Assembly: GCA_002633025.1 (NCBI GenBank)
Contig: NMRB01001188.1
Coordinates: forward strand, 151,222 to 215,221
From: Notospermus geniculatus
Taxonomy: Eukaryota; Nemertea; Pilidiophora; Heteronemertea; Lineidae
DNA length: 64,000 bases
Direction of reading: 5' to 3'
The notes under the pieces were generated by a model. That model did no database searches, had not been told where the DNA came from, and worked only from the letters and a program-made list of their open reading frames with translations. How positions within the stretch are numbered: the first letter of the stretch is position 1; every line of letters begins with the position of its first letter. Positions 13,701 through 25,700 of this stretch are shown here, piece after piece. The position numbers were made by a program, and so were the translations under genes.

Positions 13701-16700
13701 TTAAAAATAGAAAATCTATCAACATAATAGTTCACATACTTACCACCTGCGCCAGCACCGACCAATCAGAGGCACGAAGGTGGTAGGCACGCCCGGTCCT
13801 AACATATGCAAAAGCCCGATGTAAAATAGTTAGGATCGGGTACCAGTCTAACATTGGCCCACCCCCAAACAACAAGAACTGATATTTCAGTACTGGCCAA
13901 GGTGGTTATCGGAACACGTCCTTATTCATATGGGCTACAGGTATGGCAGTGTATAGATAGCAGAATAGGTTTAACTTCAATGCAACTAACCCCAACCCTA
14001 AATCTACCACAACCCCTTACCCTCAGCCAAACTTGCCCTGCTTTCCCTCTTCCCAACCCACCAACCCATAAGAGATATAACCCAATGCATTTTCCAATTG
14101 GACTGCCCAGTCGAAGACCTACCTCTGGAGAGTTTGTTTTAAGAATAGAGTCAAATTACCTTAATGTTTAAAGTAGCTGTGTCATCCATCTCTGCTTTGA
14201 CGTCCATGTTGGCCTTACACGTGGAGTTAGGGGGCACCATCACCACAGCTTTGACGGTAAATGTCTCGTGAATCTTCTTGTTAATCAGGGTAACGCCAGT
14301 GTCAAAAAATATACTCGCATTTGCCTGTGAATGACAAAGTTCACAAATGATATTCTTTGTTTGTACCTTCATCTTCAATTTTCAAGACCTCTGGCTCCGT
14401 ATTCATAAAACTACTTAAGTGAAAGTATGACATTTATCCTTTGTTCAACACAAAAGATAAGTATCATACTTAGACTTATCGACAGTACCGGGATTCGAAC
14501 CCACGCCTCCACATAAGGTTCGAATCCCGGTACTGTCGATAGGCATACTGACCAACATAGCAGACATATGATTATTTCTGTTTATACTTAGACTTAAGTA
14601 GCTTTATGAATACGGGGCCTGGTCACTTTGCCTTCAGACTGCACTCCACTCACAAATCGAGCCTGAAGGCGTAGCGATATAACCCTTGTTGGTTCAAGAT
14701 GCTGTATCACAATGTTATGGTGGTGTAGTGGTTCGGGTCTCAGACTAACGGTCAGAGGATCCTGGTCCGAATCCCACTGGGTGTGAGACTTTGGACAAGT
14801 GTCTTTACCTCACTGGCCTCTCTCCACCCAGGTGTACAAATGGGTACCGGTCGGATATGCTCGATTGTAGCACTGAATGGGCAGCTCAGACTAAAATTTT
14901 CCCTTTTGACTACGGGATGACAACATCATCATGTGACAAGACTAGAAGCTGACCAAAAGTAGATAGGCCTATTCAATTCAGCAGTTGCAGCAATGACTTG
15001 TGTCTCAATCTTGCACAAGAACTGCTCCTCTCATCTGCACGCAACCTAAGGTATGACATTGGGTAATTACATTAGGTTGCCCTTGTTCAGAATGAGGGGA
15101 GGGCGAAGACCCTGCCACTCTTGCGAAACCTATGGAATACATGTTAGTCATCTCTGACGCACTGTGACTGCAATTGATTACCTGTTTTTTTTCACCAAAA
15201 ATTCATCACTAGCCACAAGAATTTCAGCCGATACTTACCAATTTATTCGGGTTTGGAATATCCACAAACTTTTCTTTAATGACATACATCAACTGCGTGA
15301 CATGGATTTGGTCTGTGTTCATCTTCGTAACCGCACTAAGCCAGAATGTGCCACCAACATTCAGGGGGTTGTCTACCACCCTAACCCTGGAGATGGCTTC
15401 GATTTGAATCTGAAAGGTCAAAGGGTCAATGTCAAATTTCAGAATTTCACTGTCGATTTTACAGATTTGTTGGCCGAAACTGGGGGCGTGATTCTGGGGT
15501 ATCCGATTCTGGGGTATCCGTTTGCATACTAATTGGGCATGTCTCATTAGCTCAGGTATGGCGGGCCGAAGCAGTCATAATTTGCTATTACCGTTCAACG
15601 TTATTTAAGTATCGTTCAACGATAAATACACCGTTAAAAGAAAAACATATGCCGTTGTAATAAAAATATTTTACGTTGAATAATACAGGCGTTGCAATAA
15701 AAATCATATCGTTACAATAAAAATACCTGAGCATTGCAATAATAATATTCGGCTTTTTCCATAGAACTCCGATTTTTACCGATTATACTTTTACAACGGG
15801 CATTTTTATTGTAACGATATGATTTTTATTGTAACGCCTGTATTTATCGTTCAACGTAAAATATTTTTATTACAACGGCATATATTTTTCTTGTAACGGT
15901 CGATTATTATTGTAACGCCCAGATATTTTTATTGCAACGGCCTGTATTTATTGTTGAATGATATTTAAATACCGTTGAACGATAAATAATGAATTATGAC
16001 TGCTTCGGCCCGCCATACTCAGGTGGTGGAGTGATGGACTAAGAAACAGGAGGTGTCCGGTTCAAATACCAGTGTGGCTCTTCATATCTTTACATACCTT
16101 TCGCTCAGCAACCAACGATCCTTTCTTGGCAAAGGTGCAAACTTGTCCAATCTCAAGAGTGGCGACATCAAAACTCTTCGAGCCAGTCCTGTTGAAAACA
16201 AGAGATGGTAATTAATTCACTAGCAGATGATGATACTCTAATCCCACTTTTAAAAGACCTCGCAGGTAATCAATAGATTTGGGAAGCAGATGAAGTCATC
16301 AATCAGAAGTAATTGTCACTCTTGGAAACATATTGATAAAATTATGATTTTCGTTGATACTATGGCATCTGTATCTGAATCTGAATCTGAATGACCACTA
16401 ATTTTTTTTTTAATGACACCATTCCCATCCTGAAGAAATCAGGTGATATCAGCATCACTCCCTAGCTCACACGCAACAGCCTCGTGGTGCGAGCTAGGGA
16501 GTTAGAGTGATGCTAACAGGACCTGATTTCTTCAGGATGCACCATTCCCTCCTTATACTGAGGGGAATCTGGAAAGTTCTATTTATCAAACACCCCAAAC
16601 ATTTCATACCTCTTTGTTATCTTAGCCTCAACTCCACCATTCACTGTCGAACAAGGCATACCGCTTCCAAGGCCCCAAACACGAAGATTAACGATATCTA

Positions 16701-19700
16701 GAACACCATCCTTGCCAAGAGGACCCAGGATCTTGACGGTGAGCTGGACGCAGGAATCTGGCTTTAGGACGATGTCTAAGAAGCAGCGGAAATGCTGTCC
16801 CTTTACCAGCTCGTTATTGGGTGGAGTCCAAGGTGTGTAGTCCAACATAGGGGCCCGGTGCATAGTGATGCCGGGTCGCGTGTTAGGCTGAAACGGTCAA
16901 AGAAATTGGTGTACCAATGAGAATGCAATCTTCAGAGTTCTCAGGATGGCAAAGTGGAAATATTTGCAGCAGCCACCATCTAGGTCGCAAGTTCAATCCC
17001 CAGTGAAACAGGAGCCGCTGTGGTGTAGTGGCTCGGGTCTCTGGGTAGCGGTCAGAAGGTCCTGGGTTCGATCCCTACTCAGCGTGAGACTTCGGCTATG
17101 TCTCTTTACCTCATTTGGCTCACCCCACCCAGGTGTTAAAGGGGTACCTAGCTAGCAGAGATGGTATATACCACAAGGCAGCCGCACTGTGATACTTCCC
17201 GGGAATTGGAGCTTGATACGGATTGCACAGGCCTATAGCTGGGGTAATAATTGTGAAGTGCCTTGACACTTAAATGTAAAAGACACTATAAGCCCACACA
17301 TTATTCAGTATTATTATAAAGGATTCCTTTATGGTGAAGTGGCTATCACGCCTTACATGTACCAACAGGCAGGCTGGACTGCCCTAGACAGCTTTGAGAC
17401 TACACTCAGAAGCGCAGAAAATATACAAAAGGCAAATTACCAAAGTAGTCATGACTCCTGCTGCCTCAACTGTCAAAGCCAGTATATTAGATGATTTTGT
17501 TTTCGCTGTTGAACCCTCATAGTAAGAAAGGACGGCCTCAATATTGACAGTGGATCCTGTAGCCAAGGTTTTGGTGACTTTCACAGCTACAGCAAAGACA
17601 ATGGATGCTTTCGCAGATTCTAGCCCATTCAACTTCTCACCTCCTGTTAATGGAAATATAGTTAAATGTTGGGGAGTCCAAAAGATGGCAAGAAATAACC
17701 TTACTCTGTGTAGGATATCTCAGACTCTCTCAAACTTATAACTTTACGGTGGACTTTAATTCTAAATACAGTTCTCCCTCGCTATTACGAACCCTTCGGG
17801 GTCCAAGGGTTAAGTTCGTACTAACGACGAGTTCGTAACAGTGAGTACTCGTCCGTGGGGGCAGAAACATTGGGTTCGTAATATCCGGGAGTTTGCAAAA
17901 TCGAGATTCGTAAGAGTGAGGGAGCACTGTACAAGCAACACCAAACAATAGGCTTTGACCCGTAAAAAATGATCAGAGGATTACTGCAACATGTGTCACT
18001 TTCCTCTGCACAGACTGGTATACCTACCGGGATTTGTAACTCTTCCAAGCTTAATTGTAGCATCTTTGTTTCCTTTTGCACCCCCAGGAAATTGAGTATA
18101 AGTAGGCTTGATATCTTTATCCGTGCAGTTCATGTTGTCGCCAAGGGTTTGGAAGGCAAACCTGCAGATCATTGACTGGTCCTTATCAGTTTTCACCATC
18201 AGTTCATAGTCGGCGACAGACTGGGGCGGAAACTTAACAGTCAGAAGTAGTCTCTTTGACTCTCCTTGTTTGATTTTATTACCATCACTAGATTTTAGTT
18301 CCATCACCAGCACTGCTGCTTGGACGGGCTGAAAGAGGTAACATGGAGTTCAAATCAGCTACATTCAAGAAAGTTTACCCGAAAGACCATTCTCAAATTG
18401 ACGCAAACGACAAAGATCTGTGCACATCTGCTGCAATCTCTACCACAACCTCGATCTGAAGCTGAATGTGGTGATGTAGACAACTCCATGACAGAGACTT
18501 CGACGACGTTGCATCAGAGTCGACCATTGCTGAATCATGGACTGCGTCACGTCACCCGGTTTCAGATCGAGGTTGTGGTTGCGATTTCGGCGGAAGTGCG
18601 CAGACCTGCTAATTCGAGAATCGTTTATTGAGAGATTTTTTGCTCAAAACTCCAATACTAGTCACTCAAGATCACAACATCGATGCTTCTTTCTGAACAC
18701 CTGACATGTGCTACCCAAAACTCCAATCCAACATCTGTTGGCCAACCCCTGTTGCTGCCCAGGATCTAACAACACTTGCCACCAACACGACTCAAAAGTT
18801 TGCAGCCCAACACTCACTGCAAATGTTGGATGCTGGCTGACAAATGTTGGATGGCAAATGTTGGGGGCTGAATGATGAATGTTGGATGACAAATGTTGGG
18901 GGCTGAATGATGAATGTTGGATGACAAATGTTGGGGGCTGAATGATGAATGTTGGATGACAAATGTTGGAGGGTTGGATGACAAATGTTGGAGTCTGGAT
19001 AACAAATGTTAGAGGGTTCAATGATAAATGTTGGGTGTTGGATAACAAATTTTGGAGGGTTGGATAACAAATGTTGGAGGGTTGGATAACAAATGTTGGA
19101 GGGTTGGATAACAAATGTTGGAGGGTTGGATAACAAATGTTGGAGGGTTGAATGATAAATGTTGGGGGTTGGATGATACATGTAGGAGATTGGATGAAAA
19201 GTGTTGCAGGTTTGGAGGTTGGATGACAAATGTTGGAGGGTTGGATAACAAATGTTGGAGGGTTGAATGACAAATGTTGGGGGTTGGATGATACACGTAG
19301 GAGATTGGATGAAACGTATTGCAGGTTTGGAGGTTGGATGACAAATGTTGCACGGTAATGATAATGTTGTAAGATTGGCGGATATGTTCAAGTCTTAAGT
19401 GACACTGATATACTGCAGGCTGTTTTGTAATAGGTGTAGGGGTGTTGGATATGACTCACCGTTAATGGTACGTTTGTTCCCTTTTTGACAACCATGTTGA
19501 GTTGTCCGACCCAGAGAGATGTTTTATCATACTGGATCCCTGAACTGATCATGGCATTACCAGTGGCCGAGGCATTGGTCGCCGGATGGTCCTCTACTTT
19601 CACCACAACGCGGACGACAATTTTATCATTGGTGGTATTAGGATCTTTGTCTTTGATGTTAAACATGGTTCCCATGGCGACTGTGGCACGGTCGTACACT

Positions 19701-22700
19701 AGGTTGTTTGCCCTTAAATAACAACAGATGACGTTTGATTTCCTTTGTTCTATACTATTCGGCCATTGTGCGACATAAAATCACTTTATCAACCAAAGAA
19801 TGAACGATGGTCCTACGCCATCCCTCAGTGGGAGAATAGTCCAGGGCCGACTGCCAAGAAACTCCGATATGCGTACATGTACCTCCGATCTTTGTTAGGG
19901 CAATGTAAGTGCTGTCGGAGTTTCTTGGCGGTCGGCCCTGGTGTACTGTATCTACCAGTTTCCCCTTCTTGTTTGGGTATCACACTGGCAGATAATCGAC
20001 AGGTTTCTCTGCCTGTTCCATATTGTCAAGTCACGGTTTATTCTGTCAGACTATAGCAGGGGAACACTCACAAACGAGGAACATTCAAAAACGTTACACT
20101 GGGATCAGCTGGAATTGGATGGAGTATAAACCATACCACAAAAGAAGTGCGTGATTTTCTTTGTTCGTCTGGGAGTGCACGAAAGGTGCTCGTAAATGCA
20201 CAGTATTTCACACACGCGTCTGTTCTCCGCAAACATCCTTATGCCCGGTTGTTCAGCCTTGGCTTAAGCCAGAGTTGGGTGGATCCTGACATAAGCGTGG
20301 CTTAAGCCAGACTTATATTTCACAGTGCGTTGCGCAGGTTGGGCTTCAAACACAAGCCGAGCTTAAGCCTTTCTTATAATAAACCTGGCAGTGGGGTGGT
20401 TATAAGCGTGACTTACAATGGTAGGCCTATTCACTGTAGGCCCAGACTTTGTACATGGCAGAAGCATTGGTTCAGCTCACGTAAGCCACACCTGAGCAAC
20501 CGGGCAGACATCATCGAGCAAATTGTACAGGAAAGCATTGGGAAGGAGGGTAATAAGCCAGGCTTAGGTAATCCCAAGTTTAATTCAGGTTGTGCAATGA
20601 ACTCGGAATTGATTAAGCTGTTCTTATGACCAGACACGGACCAGACATAAGCGTGACTTACGTGAACTCGAGTTTGAGGAATAAGCTAGGCTCAGACCTG
20701 AATAAGCCAGACCTGAACAACCGGGCATGAGAATATCAAGGGTTCGCCACGCTCACTACCTTCATCGCCCCAGGTAGAGAAACTACTGAATAACTCAAGC
20801 TAGGTGCCTACAAANCATCATCGAGTATTTCCAGAGTCCCTTGGTGGCAATCTCAAACCGGTAGTCCGCCAAGGCGTTCACGTACTGGTTCTCATCACCA
20901 AAGCCGTACTTGGAGGTCATCACAGGTGCCTTGGACGTGTCAAACTGTAACAAGTGATATGAAAAGATCAGACAATGTCAAGAGTGATTGGTGGCCTGCT
21001 TCAAACGTGGGTATCATGAACTCGTTTCCGTTGGAACAAAAGGAATTAAAGAAACATCCACGTCAGTCTTATTAACGTCCATGACTTGAAATTGAACCAT
21101 CAATATGTAAGGCTGCGATTATCATAGAGCTACACAGTATACGGACAGGCCAGTTAACAAGGCTTCATAAAGATTCACGTCCATGAAGAAAAAAGTGGCT
21201 TTCCGCAAATGTCTCATAAAGCTACCAGACACCCGGAATGCGGTATAGGGACGCGGAATCCCCGGTAAGCGATATGTTGTATGCGAAAATGTGTTGCATT
21301 TTCCACTTGGGACTTCGTGGACCTACATTACGCATACACACAGCAGTAAGTAGGCCTAATGTCGAGCCGCTGTGCTTCCGCGTTCCGCAATCCGCATTCC
21401 GCGTGTCAGCGTACGTAGCTGAGCGGCGAATCCACATCTGACCCACTGTCGCGATCTTGGCTTGAGACGGGGTTGCGACGCCTTGCGATCACCTTATTAG
21501 GACTTCTGATTGCCATGGCGCATGCTATATTGTGTAGCGCAATGTAAATCGCAGGGATATTGTGCAGAAAGGCATATCAGGGGCCTGATTCACAAAGCCC
21601 CCATAGCGTACATGAGCTTAGCACTGCCCGTATATTGTCGGCAAGTCGACGAACAAGAGATACGGGCAGTGCTAAGATCACAGGCCTACATACGCTACGA
21701 GGGCTTTGTGAATCAGGCCCCAGGACATCCTCCCACTGCAGGGCCTCGGTCTCGCTCCTCTTCATACCCTCGCACACGAGCGAGACCAAAGCCCTGCGGT
21801 GGGAGGATGAATCCCGGGGATTCGGAATCAGGACAGCAACATGAGGCAAAGCTGGTGAAATTTGAGCTGAAAGATTCGTGAGGAAGATGCTATATATTAG
21901 AAGTGGCGTTGCGTACAAGCATCAGAGGGAAATCACAAAGAGTGATTAATTTTTGAGCGATATTGTGATATCCACACACCCCGAAGGGGAGGTATCAGAC
22001 TGTGGTGTATCTTATCAGTACTCATAATTTGCGTGATTGGCGTCATGCCTTTTTGGTCGGTGTTGAAACACTGGGCGGTGAAAGAGACCAAGAATTGTGT
22101 AGAGACCATTTCAGAATCAGTGTTGGCAGAGAGACGTCTTGATGATAAATTACAAATGTAGTTCCACTACGGCACAGATGCTATAAAGACCCATTTTTAC
22201 TACACCGTTTTCCGCTGCAGTTTATAGGCCTACCTTGAGTTAGTGCGGTTTTCAAGACATTGGAATAATTATCAGGCTAAGTCATCAAAGAACTCCCCAA
22301 ATCCTGGGAAAACCACAGAGCAAATGCAGCGGAAACCGAGGTAGTGGAAACGGGCCTAAGGCTTGGCACACATGGACGGCAAATCTCAAAGTGGGAGGAG
22401 TGCTGACCTGCTGAATGACGAGTCGAGCAGCGTTGGGTGTGTCACTTTTAAAAATAGCGCCACCACATTGAGATTTGCCGTCATTGTGCACCTAAGTGCA
22501 TGGTAGATGGATTAATCATACAAAAATGGAGAAATGCAATTAATCAGAGAAAATTTACCGGCTGTGTCGTCCCCGACTACAAAAACAAACAAACTGGATA
22601 TTCAACAAACACGACATATATTACAAACACATACATGTATCATTCGATATAATTTCTCCAAAACTCCAGAAAGAGGTGAGCTTATAGTGATAATCCGCTT

Positions 22701-25700
22701 AGAGGCGGTTTGCACTTCCTTGTCTGTCGTTGGAGACGGCGAGGCATGTCACTGGTTCGAAGTGTAGGCCTAAACCCGCCAAACTGGAAAGTGGTAAACC
22801 GTATTGAGATGAACACCCGCGTTAAACCCTTGCTGCTGAGGGCGCATCCTCCATACAGGGGCGTCGCCATAGGGGGGGCCATGGCCCCCTAGCTTTTGCA
22901 GAGCAACAAAAAAGTTCCACTTTCTTGAGGGAGGGCCCCCAACCCCCCTCGGCTGGCTCGCGCCTCATTCTCAATTCTCCTTTTCCATTACTCCATGCTG
23001 ATGTAAATACACGTTTATCCTTGATATCTGTCAGGACAAACGTACCCAGTCCATTGCTTCTTCAGGAGTAGCATTGCTGCCAAGGCTCTCTTGCCCACAA
23101 CACGACCACGAACTCAAACACGGACAAACACAGTACATTCAGGAAGTAGCACGGGTTGGAAAGGATAAGATTTTCTGATCGGATTCAGTAGAAAAGAATT
23201 TTCGCAACGTTCGGGTCGGCATTTCGGGGGCTTTTCAGAAACTCTAGAGAGTTTCTGCAAAGCAACAACGCAAATCCCAATGTCTGATGCCACCGAACAA
23301 AAGGACAGACATTTGCTTTGGCAACTCGGGGGCTTTGCGAAAACTCTCTCATTCTACACCAGGCTTTAAGGAGCTTCAGTCACACTCAAGTAGTTCTCAA
23401 AACGTCCTGCCCCGTCCTAAAAAATCGTAAAACAGGCTAGAACGTGTAACCCTTCGCCAAATAATGCTTCGATGTTGTGGAGCATCCTTCCCGTCCAGGA
23501 AGTTCGTAAAAAGACTGTAAAAAGCTGTCACTACATCCACTACATTCGCTCAGTTTGAACCCGTTCGGCAAAATTTTCAAGAACGTACTGAGAACTAGCT
23601 CAGTGTGATTGGGGCATTAATTGTACTTACCGGCAGATCTCCAATAACTGTGATCTCCTTCATTCCAACCCATAACTTTGTCGTCATCACAGTAACTCCG
23701 GCTGTTACCCACATCTTCGCATCCTTGACGTTTTTCGTATGGGTGATTATACTTGCGTACAGACAAACAGTCACTGTACTCGCCGAGCCATTCTGAGAAA
23801 GAATCGCATTGTTCGTGATGTGACCAAGCTTCATAACGACTCGGTCCATATTGGAATCTGCTGGTTTTGCTCTGGACGTGAAGGTTGGTTTATCCGCCAT
23901 CACGCATGGGACGTTCCATCCAGTTGCGCAAATCTCAATATTACAGATGTGCATTCTTGCCTGGCCATCTTCGAAGGGCATGAGGAATTCCACCGTGAAA
24001 TCGCTCGTCTTTAACTCAGTTGTGTCGATTTTCAGGACGAATGCTACGGCACCGCCAACTGGGGCCTTGTCTGAAGAGTTCGCCACGAGCGACACCTTGG
24101 GGGTCGTGTCCTGTAAAGCAGATCATGTAATAANGAGCAACAAAAAAGTTCCACTTCTTTTCTTGAGGGAGGGCCCCCAACCCCCCTCGGCTGGCTCGCG
24201 CCTCATTCTCAATTCTCCTTCCATTACTCCATGCTGATGTAAATACACGTTTATCCTTGATATCTGTCAGGACAAACGTACCCAGTCCATTGCTTCTTCA
24301 GGAGTAGCATTGCTGCCAAGGCTTTTTGTCCACAACACGACCACGAACTCAAACACGGACAAACATAGTACATTCAGGAAGTAGCACGGGTTGGAAAGGA
24401 CAAGATTTTCTGATCGGGGCCATATGCATAAAACATCTTAAGTGTAAAATTTCCCTTATCTTTTGTTTGGAACAATAGTTTAAGGGAAATTTTACACTTA
24501 AGATGTTTTATGCATACGCCCCCGGATTCGCGGTCGGACTCAGTAGAAAAGAATTTTCACAAAGCCCCCGAAACGCCGACCCGAACTTCTGTCCTATTGT
24601 TCGCTGCTCTCTTCGTAGCATTGAACAATAGGATAGACGTTCGGAAACTCTAGAGAGTTTTTGCAAACTAACAACGCAAATCCCAATGTCTGATGCCACC
24701 GAACAAAAGGGCAGACATTCGCGTTGACAGACATTTCGGGGGCTTGCGAAAACTCTGGCCCGTATTCTAGAACGTTCCTTAACGTTAAGGTCGACCTTAA
24801 GTCTATTGTAAAACCATCGAGAACAATAGATTTAAGGTGGACCTTAACGTTAAGGAACGTTCTGCAATACGGCTCTTTGTCATTCTACACCAGGCTTTAA
24901 GGAGCTTCAGTTCAAAGACATTAACTGTACTTACGGGCAGATCTCCAATAACCGTGATCTCCTTCATTCCAACCCATAACTTTGTCGTCATCACAGTAAC
25001 TCCAGCTGTTACCCACATCTTCGCATCCTTGATGTTTTTCGTATGGGGGATTATACTTGCGTACAGACAAACAGTCACTGTACTCGCCGAGCCATTCTTA
25101 GAAAGAATCGCATTGTTCGTGATGTGACCAAGCTTCATAACGACTCGGTCCATATTGGAATCTGCTGGTTTTGCTCTGGACGTGAAGGTTGGTTTATCCG
25201 CCATCACGCATGGGACGTTCCATCCAGTTGCGCAAATCTCAATATTACAGATGTGCATTCTTGCCTGGCCATCTTCGAAGGGCATGAGGAATTCCACCGT
25301 GAAATCGCTCGTCTTTAACTCAGTTGTGTCGATTTTCAGGACGAATGCTACGGCACCGCCAACTGGGGCCTTGTCTGAAGAGTTCGCCACGAGCGNCCCC
25401 CCCCCCCCCCAGCCTTTTTATGAGGTATCAGGAGGTTCTTAGCGCTCGCTTCCTTCGTCGCCCTTTGTGGCAGCCAAAGGCGCAGGACTAAAGCTGCAGT
25501 GGAAAGCGCTTTAGCCTCACACCATCTGGTCAGAAGAATAAATCTCAGATCGTCCCCAAGAAGAGCCAATGTCCGTATTTTAGAATGCTCCTCAACGTAA
25601 AGGTGTTCCTCAAGACTACTGTTCTCCTGTTGCGAACAATAGCCTTGAGGGACTCCTTTACGTTGAGGAGCATTACGGGCTTCCATTTGCAAAAGAACCT

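Larger units (their letters stand above)
22901..25395. repeat. Direct duplication of an exon and its flanks (22901-24133 / 24135-25395)
   Basis: The two blocks begin with the same GAGCAACAAAAAAGTTCCAC and end in nearly identical module exons. They are separated by an N at 24134, and a second N (25396) ends copy B. They differ by insertions: copy A has a ~215-base inverted-repeat insert (about 23380-23605), and copy B has two foldbacks (24416-24532, 24757-24874) and an inverted small block. Confidence 0.75.

Noticed and set aside
14718-17318. Functional tRNA genes at 14718 and 17018
   Set aside because: Only the A and B boxes are tRNA-like; the cloverleaf does not close and both are followed by a shared SINE body.
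18820-19352. CRISPR-like array
   Set aside because: Units are contiguous variants without unique spacers, in an animal intron.
18662-19391. Minus-strand open frames of about 200 residues rich in I-C-(H/Y)-P-T
   Set aside because: They read through a minisatellite whose unit lacks stops in several frames. No domain, no splice context.
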